Assembly: GCF_014203395.1 (NCBI RefSeq)
Contig: NZ_JACHIW010000002.1
Coordinates: 372,001-436,000 of the forward strand
Reading direction: 5' to 3'
DNA length: 64,000 nt
Origin: Saccharopolyspora phatthalungensis
GTDB lineage: Bacteria > Actinomycetota > Actinomycetes > Mycobacteriales > Pseudonocardiaceae
Positions within the stretch are counted from its first letter, which is position 1, and each line of letters begins with the position of its first letter. Of this stretch, positions 17,919-25,912 are shown piece after piece. Below the pieces are notes generated by a model. The model saw nothing but the letters and a program-made list of their open reading frames with translations. It made no database searches and had not been told where the DNA came from. The position numbers and the translations under genes were made by a program.

Positions 17919-18491
17919 ATGGCTGAACGTATGAGTGGGGCCGAGCGGCGTACTCAGGTGTTGACCATTGCGGCGGAGGAATTCGCGGCTCATGGCTTGC
18001 ATGGGGCGTCGACGGAGGCGATCGCGCGGGATGCGGGGATCACGCAGGCGTACATCTTCCGGATGTTCGGGACGAAGAAGGCCCTGTTCCTGGAGTTGGT
18101 CCGGGCGGCGTTCGAGCGTTTCAGCGACGGGATGCGCGACGCGGGCGAGGGCAGAACGGGTCTGGATGCGCTCTCGGCGATGGGCGCCCAGTACTTCGGC
18201 CTGTTGGCCGACCGGACCGGGTTGTTGTTGCAGCTTCAGGGTTTCGCTGCATGTGGCGATCCGGAGGTGCGGGACGCGGTGCGGGCATGTTTCGCACGGA
18301 TGTGGGGCACAGCCGAGGACGGCACTGGGCTCGAACCGGTGACCGTGAAGACGTTCCTCGCCTTTGGGATGCTGCTAAACGCTGGCGCCGCGATGGACAT
18401 CGAGCAGATCAACGCCGCGTGGGCCGATGGTGTCCGCACCCGGATCCAATCCGGTCTGTTCGCGCACATCACGACCGAGGCAAACCGATGA
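17919..18491 (+). CDS. TetR-family regulator of the adjacent efflux gene
   Basis: A 190-residue repressor. The HTH lies at residues 10-55 (FAAHGLHGASTEAIARDAGI, YIFRMFGTKKALFLELV) and a helical ligand domain follows. Its stop overlaps the MFS start (ATGA), so the two genes form one unit. It probably represses itself and the permease through the palindrome just upstream, with release by the exported drug. Inducer unknown. Confidence 0.87.
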   Translation: MAERMSGAERRTQVLTIAAEEFAAHGLHGASTEAIARDAGITQAYIFRMFGTKKALFLELVRAAFERFSDGMRDAGEGRTGLDALSAMGAQYFGLLADRTGLLLQLQGFAACGDPEVRDAVRACFARMWGTAEDGTGLEPVTVKTFLAFGMLLNAGAAMDIEQINAAWADGVRTRIQSGLFAHITTEANR

Positions 18492-19912
18492 GCGCCCGCA
18501 CGGACGACCGCAGCGCCGTCTCCGTCCAGCGGGACGGACGACTGAGTGTCGCACTAGTATGCACAGCGTTGGCGGGAGCGGTGATCGGCAGTGTCGGGGC
18601 GCCTCTCATCACTCCGGTCGCCACGGGAATGCACGTGTCCCTGGATGCTGCGCAGTGGACCTTGACGGTGACGCTGTTCAGTGGTGCGATCGTGGGCCCG
18701 GTTCTCGGCAGGCTCGGCAGCGGCCCGTACCGCCGTGTCACGATCCTGGCCACACTCGCCCTGGTCACGCTAGGTGGACTGCTGACGGTGCTCCCGCTTC
18801 CGTTCGCGGCGTTGTTGATCGGACGCGGCTTACAGGGGCTCGCGGTCGCGGTCGGGGCGCTGCTGATGAGCGTCGCCCGCACACACCTGCCACCTGAGCG
18901 CTCGGCGTCCACGATCGCCGCGTTATCGGTCGCAACCACAGTAGGGATCGGGGTCGGCTACCCCGCGATCGGTCTTCTCGACCAACTCGCAGGCCTGCGC
19001 GCCGCATACGGACTCGGACTCCTCCTATCCACGGTCGCGCTCGCCATCGCTTGGCGAACACTGCCCGTTGAGGCACCCGGGGAGCTGCCCCGGATCGACG
19101 TCACCAGCGCACTGCTCCTCGCTCTCGGCACCCTCGGGCTCCTACTGGTCATCGCCGAACCCTCGATATGGGCGACCGCGTGGCTGGCCACCGGCATCCT
19201 CGCCGGTGCCGCCGCAGTCCTGGCCGTATGGGCGTTCATCGAACAGCGCACCACAGCACCATTGGTGAACCTGCGGCTGCTCAGTCAAGGGCCCGTCCTA
19301 CGCGCGAACCTGGCGATACTCGTGGCCGGGACAGGCTTGTACCTGCTATTCAGCCTATTCACCCGCTACGTGCAGACCCCCGCCGGTGCTCACTACGGAT
19401 TCGCCCTCCCTGGCATCGCCGCAGGTGCAGCACTGATCCCGTTCTCGCTGCTCGGGTTCGTTGCAGGAAAAGCGGTGCCGCGTCTCAGCGTGCGCAACAC
19501 CGAACGTTGGACATACGCGGTCTCTGTCCTGATCGCCGTCGCCAGCGCACTGCTGTTCGCCGCCGGCAACCAGTCGCTACTCGCCGTCCTCGTCGCGATC
19601 GCCCTACTCGGCTTCGCCGTCGGTGGTGTCTTCGCAGTGATGCCCAAGCTCGTCCTCGTCGGTGTGCCCCAAGGAGAAACAGCCAGCGTGCTCTCGATCA
19701 ACCAGATCGCCCGCAGCATTGGAATGAGCATCGGCAGCGCACTCGCCGGCTTCCTACTCGCCGTCACTACCCCGAACGGCGCAATGCTCCCCACCCAGGA
19801 TGGCTACATCACCGCCGCACTGTGGGCACTGCCCCCACTCGGCACCAGCGCACTCATCATCGCCGCAAACCGATCCCCGCGTCCACCAGCTCAAGCGTCA
19901 AGAACGTCCTGA
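18488..19912 (+). CDS. MFS drug efflux permease (DHA-type)
   Basis: A 474-residue membrane protein. Hydrophobic segments run through the whole length, probably 14 in DHA2 style. It opens VALVCTALAGAVIGSVGAP, has a loop-2-like motif VLGRLGSGPYRR and ends in the last helix then PPAQASRTS. Its proton-motive-force export substrate is unknown. Translation is coupled to TetR. The last codons overlap the resolvase remnant in another frame, so its original C-terminus may have been replaced at the junction near 19890-19910. Confidence 0.85.
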   Translation: MSARTDDRSAVSVQRDGRLSVALVCTALAGAVIGSVGAPLITPVATGMHVSLDAAQWTLTVTLFSGAIVGPVLGRLGSGPYRRVTILATLALVTLGGLLTVLPLPFAALLIGRGLQGLAVAVGALLMSVARTHLPPERSASTIAALSVATTVGIGVGYPAIGLLDQLAGLRAAYGLGLLLSTVALAIAWRTLPVEAPGELPRIDVTSALLLALGTLGLLLVIAEPSIWATAWLATGILAGAAAVLAVWAFIEQRTTAPLVNLRLLSQGPVLRANLAILVAGTGLYLLFSLFTRYVQTPAGAHYGFALPGIAAGAALIPFSLLGFVAGKAVPRLSVRNTERWTYAVSVLIAVASALLFAAGNQSLLAVLVAIALLGFAVGGVFAVMPKLVLVGVPQGETASVLSINQIARSIGMSIGSALAGFLLAVTTPNGAMLPTQDGYITAALWALPPLGTSALIIAANRSPRPPAQASRTS

Positions 19913-20298
19913 CCCTGGATCGGGTCGGGCGCTCGACTGCGCATCTCGTCTCGCTGCTGGACGAGTTCCGGCAGCGAGACGTCGCGTTCCGGTTCCTGGA
20001 GCAGGGCATCGACACCACCACCGCCGAAGGCCGCATGGTCTACCGGATGCTGGCCGCCGTCGCCGAATTCCAGCGCGACCTCATCGTGGCCAATACCAAC
20101 GAGGGTCTGGCCGCTGCCCGAGCCCGCGGACGCAAGGGCGGCCGGCGACCGAAGCTCACTGAGCAGCAAGCCGAGCTGGCCCAGCAGCTTTACGACGCAC
20201 GCGAGAAAACTGTCCAGGAGATCGCCGACCTGTTCACCGTGCCCCGCAGCACGATCTACGGCTACCTCAACAAGTCCGACCAGCCCTCCGGCGCTTAG
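19890..20298 (+). pseudogene. serine resolvase/invertase, C-terminal part
   Basis: About 130 residues survive: LDRVGRSTAHLVSLLDEF, FRFLEQGIDTTTAEGRMVY, LAAVAEFQRDLIVANT and a C-terminal HTH (VQEIADLFTVPRSTIYGYLN). The catalytic-serine N-terminal part is missing; the text begins at the usual WRLDR position as VLTLDRVGRS. It is probably the old Tn3 resolvase. Confidence 0.75.
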
Positions 20299-20417
20299 CG
20301 GAGGATCTCGTACGGCTGCTACTCAAGCCCCGTTACGGCTTCACCTACTACAGCGTGCACGGGCCGTACCTGGACACCTTCGCGCCCGTCATCGAGCGCG
20401 TCCGCGCGATGATCTGA
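20299..20417 (+). pseudogene. short gene end, perhaps luciferase-like oxidoreductase
   Basis: Directly after the resolvase stop, in the same frame, 38 codons read LLLKPRYGFTYYSVHGPYLD then FAPVIERVRAMI and stop. The pattern recalls the C-terminus of F420-dependent luciferase-like oxidoreductases (FSYVTV...AFAPVV). It is too short for certainty. Confidence 0.3.
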
Positions 20418-20499
20418 GCGACCACGCGCACCACCTGGCCATGGCGCTCGCTGGCCCGAAAGACCCGCGCCGCACGGTTTTGTATCGGGGTAAATTTCA

Positions 20500-20536
20500 T
20501 TTCACTCAGTACTGAAACAATGGAGCTTATCGAAAT
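20500..20536 (+). repeat. AT-rich repeat, copy 3
   Basis: TTTCACTCAGTACTGAAACA then ATGGAGCTTATCGAAAT. It matches copies 1 and 2, and like copy 1 it is preceded by GTAAATTT. It lies just outside the Tn3 remnant. Confidence 0.5.
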
Positions 20537-20552
20537 GTAAACACCCGAGCTC

Positions 20553-20567
20553 TGACACTGAGTGCCG
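20553..20567. promoter_or_regulatory. second operator-like sequence for the TetR at 20591
   Basis: TGACACTGAGTGCCG closely matches the core TGGCACTCAGTGCCG of the site at 21370-21390. It sits just beyond the 3' end of the tetR gene. Confidence 0.35.
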
Positions 20568-20590
20568 CTTAGGTGGTGCCCTCTAGTTGG

Positions 20591-21340
20591 TCACCGCAGG
20601 TCTCGGAGGGCCTCTTCGAGTTGCTTCAGCACGACACCGGCCGGCGCCGTGGTACGCACCACCCCCACGACGATGTTCTCCTCCGCCTCGGCCGTGGTTT
20701 TCTCACCGCCCCACCGCTCGGACATCGCGGTGGTCACCTGCTGCACCGCCTGGTGCAGCATCAGCTTCGCTTCGAGCACTCCCCCGCTCTTCAGCCACTC
20801 CCGGAGGACGTGGTTGTGCGCGGCGACCACTGCCGCGGCCGCCACCGCGGCCCGCAGGTCGCCCCCCGGTTCCCGGGCATAACGACGGCGCAGGTAGCGC
20901 GCAAACACCCGCTGGTAGCGGTCGATGCTGGCGATCTCCTTGTCCCGCAAGGCGGGCACCTCGCGAGTGAGCTCGAACCGCTTGAGCGAGACCTCCGGTT
21001 CGGCCAGGTACATCTCCAGCACCACCTCGGCGGTCTGCCCGAGCACGGCCAGCGGGTCGGCCGCCGGATCGGCGGTGTCGAGCCGCTCGACCACCTCCGC
21101 CAGTCGCTCGTCGTGCCCGGGGAAAACAACGTCCTCCTTCGAGCGGAAATAGCGGAAGAAGGTGCGCCGGCCGACAGCGGCCGCCTCGGCGATTTGGTCC
21201 ACAGTGGTCGCTTCGAAGCCCTGCGCGGCGAACAGCTCCATCGCGGCCAGCGCCAGGTCGCGGCGTACCCGGCGCCGGCCCTGCGGGGTTCGGCCGGAGC
21301 GAGGCTTGGGTGCAGATGTCGCTGACTCGGACTCGGACAT
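20591..21340 (-). CDS. TetR-family regulator, divergent from the acyl-CoA dehydrogenase
   Basis: A 249-residue regulator. The HTH spans residues 25-72 (ALAAMELFAAQGFEATTVDQ, VGRRTFFRYFRSKEDVVF), followed by a long helical domain. ATG at 21338-21340 (MSESESATSAPKP) is chosen; the open frame upstream runs into the operator. It probably represses the divergent fadE gene and itself through the palindrome at 21370-21390. An acyl-CoA ligand would fit, by inference. Confidence 0.87.
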   Translation of the reverse strand: MSESESATSAPKPRSGRTPQGRRRVRRDLALAAMELFAAQGFEATTVDQIAEAAAVGRRTFFRYFRSKEDVVFPGHDERLAEVVERLDTADPAADPLAVLGQTAEVVLEMYLAEPEVSLKRFELTREVPALRDKEIASIDRYQRVFARYLRRRYAREPGGDLRAAVAAAAVVAAHNHVLREWLKSGGVLEAKLMLHQAVQQVTTAMSERWGGEKTTAEAEENIVVGVVRTTAPAGVVLKQLEEALRDLR

Positions 21341-21369
21341 GGCCGGAATATAGCACCGCCGACGATTGT

Positions 21370-21390
21370 TAATGGCACTCAGTGCCGTTA
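21370..21390. promoter_or_regulatory. TetR operator between tetR and fadE
   Basis: GGCACT-C-AGTGCC (21374-21386) is a perfect palindrome. It is flanked by TAA and TTA, so symmetry covers 21 bases with one mismatched pair. It lies 30 bases before the tetR start and 85 before the dehydrogenase start. Confidence 0.7.
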
Positions 21391-21474
21391 CGATGGCGAC
21401 CGCCAACAGGTGTCCGCTAGCGCGGACGGCGAAGAACCGACCCGGCCGCAACGCCGGGAATGAGGAGGCACCCG

Positions 21475-22632
21475 GTGGATCCGAACTTCGGCACCTACCA
21501 GCTGGCCGAGGAACACGAAGCGCTGCGCGAGGCGGTGCGCGCGCTGGCCGACAAGGAAATCGCGCCTTATGCGGCCGAGGTCGACGAGCAGGAGCGTTAC
21601 CCGCGCGAGGCGCGCAACGCGCTTGTGAAGTCGGGATTCGCCGCCGTGCACGTGCCGGAGTGCTATGGCGGGCAGGGCGCAGACTCGGTCGCCACTTGCA
21701 TCGTGATCGAAGAGGTCGCTCGGGTATGCGCCTCGTCGTCGTTGATCCCGGCGGTGAACAAGCTCGGCACCATGCCGATCCTGCTCTCCGCTTCCGAGGA
21801 GCTCAAAAAGCTGGTGCTGCCTTCGATCGCATCCGGCGAGGCCACTGCCTCCTACGCCTTGTCCGAGCGCGAGGCCGGCTCGGACGCCGCCTCGATGAAG
21901 ACCCGCGCGCGTCTCGACGGTGATCATTGGGTGCTCAACGGCAGCAAGTGCTGGATCACCAACGGCGGCGAGTCCCAGTGGTACACCGTGATGGCGGTGA
22001 CCGATCCGGACAAGGGCGCCAACGGCATCAGCGCGTTCGTGGTGCACGCCGACGACCCCGGATTCGTGGTAGGCCCGAAGGAGAAGAAGCTCGGCATCAA
22101 GGGCTCCCCGACCGTCGAGCTCTACTTCGAGGACTGCACCATCCCCGCAGACCGGATCATCGGCGAGCCCGGCACCGGGTTCAAGACGGCGCTGCGCACG
22201 CTGGACCACACCCGGCCCACCATCGGCGCGCAGGCGGTCGGTATCGCGCAGGGTGCGCTGGAGCAGGCACTTGCCTACGTCAAGGAACGCAAGCAGTTCG
22301 GCAAGGCGATCTCCGACTTCCAGGGCGTGCAGTTCATGCTCGCCGACATGGCGATGAAGGTCGAGGCCGCGCGGCACATGGTCTACGTCGCCGCGGCACG
22401 CGCCGAGCGCGGCGAACCGAACCTCGGATTCATCTCGGCCGCGGCGAAGTGCTTCGCATCCGATGTCGCGATGGAGGTCACCACCGACGCTGTCCAGTTG
22501 TTCGGCGGCGCAGGCTACACGCGGGACTTCCCGGTGGAGCGGATGATGCGGGACGCCAAGATCACCCAGATCTACGAAGGCACCAACCAGATCCAGCGGA
22601 TGGTGATGGCCCGGTCCCTGCTCAAGGGCTGA
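21475..22632 (+). CDS. acyl-CoA dehydrogenase (FadE25-like)
   Basis: A 385-residue flavoprotein for the first step of beta-oxidation or branched acyl-CoA breakdown. Motifs: ASYALSEREAGSDAASMKT, WVLNGSKCWITNGG, then QLFGGAGYTRDFPVERMMRD and YEGTNQIQRMVMAR, whose Glu is the likely catalytic base. GTG at 21475 is chosen because GAGGAGG ends six bases before it; an ATG at 21460 overlaps that box. The operator and divergent TetR suggest induction by its substrate. It resembles mycobacterial FadE25 in length and C-terminus. Confidence 0.9.
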   Translation: MDPNFGTYQLAEEHEALREAVRALADKEIAPYAAEVDEQERYPREARNALVKSGFAAVHVPECYGGQGADSVATCIVIEEVARVCASSSLIPAVNKLGTMPILLSASEELKKLVLPSIASGEATASYALSEREAGSDAASMKTRARLDGDHWVLNGSKCWITNGGESQWYTVMAVTDPDKGANGISAFVVHADDPGFVVGPKEKKLGIKGSPTVELYFEDCTIPADRIIGEPGTGFKTALRTLDHTRPTIGAQAVGIAQGALEQALAYVKERKQFGKAISDFQGVQFMLADMAMKVEAARHMVYVAAARAERGEPNLGFISAAAKCFASDVAMEVTTDAVQLFGGAGYTRDFPVERMMRDAKITQIYEGTNQIQRMVMARSLLKG

Positions 22633-22964
22633 CCGGGCCATCACCGACAACTGTCCTGATCGACCTACCGGACAACGTGCACGAGTCGCCCACCGGCTGA
22701 CGAGGAGTTCACGCTGGTCACCCGTCCTCGTTGTGGATCAAGCTGCCGGATAACGGGCTGTTACCCGGCACATGCCTGAGATTGCTCCTAGCCATAGGAG
22801 CGCTCGGCCCGTGACGGAAACGCTGGAGCCAGAGGCTCGGCGCTTGCGTGTGGTCGGTGCCGCTGGTGAGGCCGCGAAGGAGTGCGCGGCGGCAGGGGCC
22901 TGCGGGAGGGGCCCACCCGCAGGCCCCTGTCCTGGGGTTTGAGGCGGGGACCTGTTCCCTGGGG
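22633..22964. other. convergent intergenic region
   Basis: It lies between the converging fadE and alkylsulfatase genes. It contains the strong hairpin at 22893-22929. No gene is supported in the rest. Confidence 0.5.
22893..22929 (-). terminator. long GC hairpin, probable terminator
   Basis: A perfect 14-bp stem (CAGGGGCCTGCGGG with its complement) closes a 9-base loop. It lies 35 bases beyond the alkylsulfatase stop. There is no T tract, as is usual in actinomycetes, and it may serve both converging genes. Confidence 0.7.
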
Positions 22965-24965
22965 TTAGGGGGTGGCCAGGCCGAACCAGTACTCGAAGGT
23001 GTCCAGCAGCCCGTTGAGCGTCGTCAGGGGGTCGAGGGTGCCGGTGGTGATGGTGAGCTCGCCGTCGACCAGCAGCTGGTCGGGGGTGGCGTCGCCGACG
23101 GCGAGGCTGTTGAGGCCGGTGCGGGTGAGGGTGTAGGTGGCGTCGGCACTGGCCGGGGCGGGGCCAGGGGTGTAGACGAGGACGCCGTTGCGGAGCTGGA
23201 CGGTGCACTGGTCGGGATCGTCGGGCAGGCCGCCGGTGATGGTGAAGCCGAGGGTGAGCCGCGAGGCGGCGGCGTCGGGGCCGTTGAGCCGGATGCCGAG
23301 GTAGTCGAAGAGCATGTCCAGCCGCATGGCGGCCAGGACGGGCGGGGTGATGATCTGCGGGGAGGCAAGCCCGGGCGGGGTGCCGTCGGCGGGCCGGGTG
23401 CGCAGTTCATGGGCGGCGGCGAGGTAGAAGTTGCGCCACGGGCCGCTCTCGGCCTGATAGCCGAGCTGTTCGAGGACGTCGGCCTGCAGGGTGCGGGCGG
23501 CGGTGTCGGTGGGGTCGGCGAACACCGCGTGGCTGAGCAGCTCGGCCGCCCACCGGTAGTCCTCGGCACTCGTGGCGCCCTCGTAGGTCTGCCGGGCCAG
23601 CTCCACGACCTTGGCGGCGCCGCCCATCGCCTCGACGTAGCGGGGCCCGGCCTGCTCGGGGGGCAGGGTGTGCAGATGGGCGGCGTTGCCGTCGTACCAG
23701 CCGAGATAGCGCTGGTAGACAGCCTTGATGTTGTGGTTGGTGGTGCCGTAGTAGCCGCGGTTGAACCACTGTCCCGCCAGGCTCTGCGGTAGTGCGCCGT
23801 CGAGGTCCTCGGCGATCTCGGTCATGGTTCGGCCGTGGTTGGCCAGTCGCAGCGACTGGTCGTGGAGATAGCGGTACAGGTCTGCCTGGCTGCTGAGGAA
23901 GGCAACGATCGCCTCCGGTGTCTCGGTGGTGTTCCACCGGGGCCAGAAGTGGCTGGCGAACAGCGTGTTCGAACGGTCGCCGTACCACTCGACGGCCTGG
24001 TTGAGATACTCCGACCAGGCCTTGGCGTCCCGGACCTCGGCGCCGCGCAGGCTGTAGAGGTTGTGCAGGGTTGGGGTGGCGTTCTCGGCCATGCACAGCG
24101 CCCGCACGTCGGGCAGGTAGAAGTTCATCTCCGCCGGAGCCTCGGTGCCCGGGGTGAGCTGGAACTCCAGATTCACCGGACCGAAGGAGACCACATGGCC
24201 GGACCTGGCGATGCGGGTGGTGATCGTGAACGTCGGGGCCAGCAGGCCCGACAGGCCGGCGGAATTGCTCTTGCCCAGCCCGGCGTCGACCTGCCCCTGG
24301 GCGGACCGCTCCAGCAGCGTCCCATACATGAACAGCGCCCTGCGCTGCATCGCGTTGCCGGCGTAGACGTTCTCGCTCACCGCGTGCTCCAGGAACCCCT
24401 CCGGAGCGATGATGTCCACCCCCTCCGGCAGCACGCCGCCGTCGAACAGACCCAGCACACCGCCGTAGTGGTCGAGGTGGGAGTGGGTAAACAGCACCGC
24501 GCGGATGGTGCGGTCCTGACCGCGGTGTTCACGGTAGAGGGCAAGGGCGGCCGCCGCGCACTCCTGGCTGATCAGGGGGTCCACCACCACGATCTCCCGG
24601 GAGACACCGGTGGGGTCCTCCAGGAAGCTGATGTTAGACAGATCCATCCCGCGCACCTGGTAGACGGCATCCTGGACAACCTCGAACAGGCCGGTGTTCA
24701 TGTTCAGCAGCGCATTACGCCACAGACTGGGGTTGACGGTGTCGGGCGCCTCCCCGGCCAGGAACGCATACGGGCCAAGGCGCCACGCCGGGATGTCGCT
24801 GCCGACCCTGTCCACCGTGAAATCCGCCGGCAGAGCCGCGATCAGCCCCCGTTCTGCAAGGGCTGCCTCGGGGTCCTGATCCAATGGCGGGACGGGCACC
24901 CCGGCGTTGAGATCCTTCGTCAACGGCGTCGCTGGCTGGGGCGTGCTGTGCGCGGAACCGGTCAA
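22965..24965 (-). CDS. alkyl sulfatase, metallo-beta-lactamase fold (SdsA1-like)
   Basis: A 666-residue class III sulfatase that hydrolyses primary alkyl sulfates such as dodecyl sulfate. The metal site is FTHSHLDHYGG (about residue 162), with further ligands expected near AENATPTLHNLYSLRG. A dimerisation segment follows, and the C-terminal ~125 residues have the SCP2-like sterol-carrier fold (MRLDMLFDYLGIRLNG onward). TTG start at 24963-24965 with GAGGAG about ten bases before. No signal peptide is visible, unlike secreted Pseudomonas SdsA1, so it may act inside the cell. A terminator hairpin follows. Confidence 0.9.
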   Translation of the reverse strand: MTGSAHSTPQPATPLTKDLNAGVPVPPLDQDPEAALAERGLIAALPADFTVDRVGSDIPAWRLGPYAFLAGEAPDTVNPSLWRNALLNMNTGLFEVVQDAVYQVRGMDLSNISFLEDPTGVSREIVVVDPLISQECAAAALALYREHRGQDRTIRAVLFTHSHLDHYGGVLGLFDGGVLPEGVDIIAPEGFLEHAVSENVYAGNAMQRRALFMYGTLLERSAQGQVDAGLGKSNSAGLSGLLAPTFTITTRIARSGHVVSFGPVNLEFQLTPGTEAPAEMNFYLPDVRALCMAENATPTLHNLYSLRGAEVRDAKAWSEYLNQAVEWYGDRSNTLFASHFWPRWNTTETPEAIVAFLSSQADLYRYLHDQSLRLANHGRTMTEIAEDLDGALPQSLAGQWFNRGYYGTTNHNIKAVYQRYLGWYDGNAAHLHTLPPEQAGPRYVEAMGGAAKVVELARQTYEGATSAEDYRWAAELLSHAVFADPTDTAARTLQADVLEQLGYQAESGPWRNFYLAAAHELRTRPADGTPPGLASPQIITPPVLAAMRLDMLFDYLGIRLNGPDAAASRLTLGFTITGGLPDDPDQCTVQLRNGVLVYTPGPAPASADATYTLTRTGLNSLAVGDATPDQLLVDGELTITTGTLDPLTTLNGLLDTFEYWFGLATP

Positions 24966-25306
24966 CGGTTTCTTCTCCTCTCTCGGAAAGGTCTCCCCGG
25001 CACGGACTGGGCACCCGTGCCGGTGCGGCCGTCACTCGCAGGCCGTGACGGACCGCGCCAATGATCATGACAGTCCGTGATCAACGCCACCAGGGCCCAG
25101 AAGGGTGGCCAGCAACGCCACCTAGTTACGGGCCGCCATGGTGGTGACACGAGCGACGGCAGGGGCGAGGACGCAGTTTCGATGCCGCGTGGGCGCTGGC
25201 GGTCCCGCAGCATCTTCTTCCACGCATCGCTGGCGAACGAGACGAAACCGTGCTGGCCGTTCTTCGGCCGTGGTCGGATTGCCGAACCCGCGCCGACGAA
25301 AGACAG
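24966..25306. other. 341-base gap
   Basis: It is between the alkylsulfatase start and the DUF1232 stop. Small open frames on both strands lack ribosome-binding sites and family motifs. The 24966-25080 part should hold the alkylsulfatase promoter. Nothing else is recognised. Confidence 0.4.
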
Positions 25307-25780
25307 CTACTCCGCGTCGACTTCGCGTCGTTGCTCCCGGGCCGCCAGGTAGTTGCCGGCTTCGGCGTACAAGCTGGTCAGCAGCCAGGCGCCGACGCCG
25401 ATGTCGTCGCCGATGCCCAGCAGCGGCAGGAAATCGGGGATGAAGTCAATCGGCGAAACCAGGTACACCAGCGCGACCAACCAGAGCGCGAGCTGGTAGC
25501 GCGGTAGCACGGGATTCCGGCCGCGCGCCGTGGAGACGATCATCGACGGAACCGCGCGGGCCCGTCGCAGCGGACTGCCCACCGGCGCCGTCCGGTGGGC
25601 ACGGACTGCTGCCCGCAGCGGGATCCGTCGTCGAGCCGCCGCAACGGTTCCCGCAACGAGCATGCCGACGCCAGCGGCGACAAGGCCGACCGGAAGCAGC
25701 CAGCCGCCCGCGGCATCGCCGCCGGTAACGATGGCCACGACCACCCCGGCCACCAGCAACAGCCCGCCGAGCACAATCAT
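25307..25780 (-). CDS. DUF1232 (YkvA-like) membrane protein
   Basis: A 157-residue protein. Two N-terminal membrane helices (LGGLLLVAGVVVAIVTGG, LLPVGLVAAGVGMLVAGTVA) are followed by a basic linker and the DUF1232 domain with its hallmark LVYLVSPIDFIPDFLP and LGIGDDIGVGAWLL. Function unknown; the domain is widespread in small membrane proteins. It is divergent from the MurJ-like gene. Confidence 0.75.
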   Translation of the reverse strand: MIVLGGLLLVAGVVVAIVTGGDAAGGWLLPVGLVAAGVGMLVAGTVAAARRRIPLRAAVRAHRTAPVGSPLRRARAVPSMIVSTARGRNPVLPRYQLALWLVALVYLVSPIDFIPDFLPLLGIGDDIGVGAWLLTSLYAEAGNYLAAREQRREVDAE

Positions 25781-25912
25781 CGCCGCGTCTCCCCCTTTCC
25801 CACCTGTGCGATCAGCTTGCCATGAATCCAGCCGCAGTGGAGCGTCGCGCGGCGCAGGCGGGGATTTCGTGGCACCGTCGGCGCAGGCGGAGGCTGAGAA
25901 CTGGGGAGCGAC

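Larger units (their letters stand above)
16495..20298 (+). mobile_element. degenerate Tn3-family element with TetR-MFS cargo
   Basis: A broken Tn3 transposase lies at one end and a truncated serine resolvase at the other, both on the plus strand. Between them are a truncated IS481 (minus) and an intact TetR-MFS efflux pair. No clean 38-bp terminal repeats are seen, so the true limits are unknown. The element looks immobile. Confidence 0.5.
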
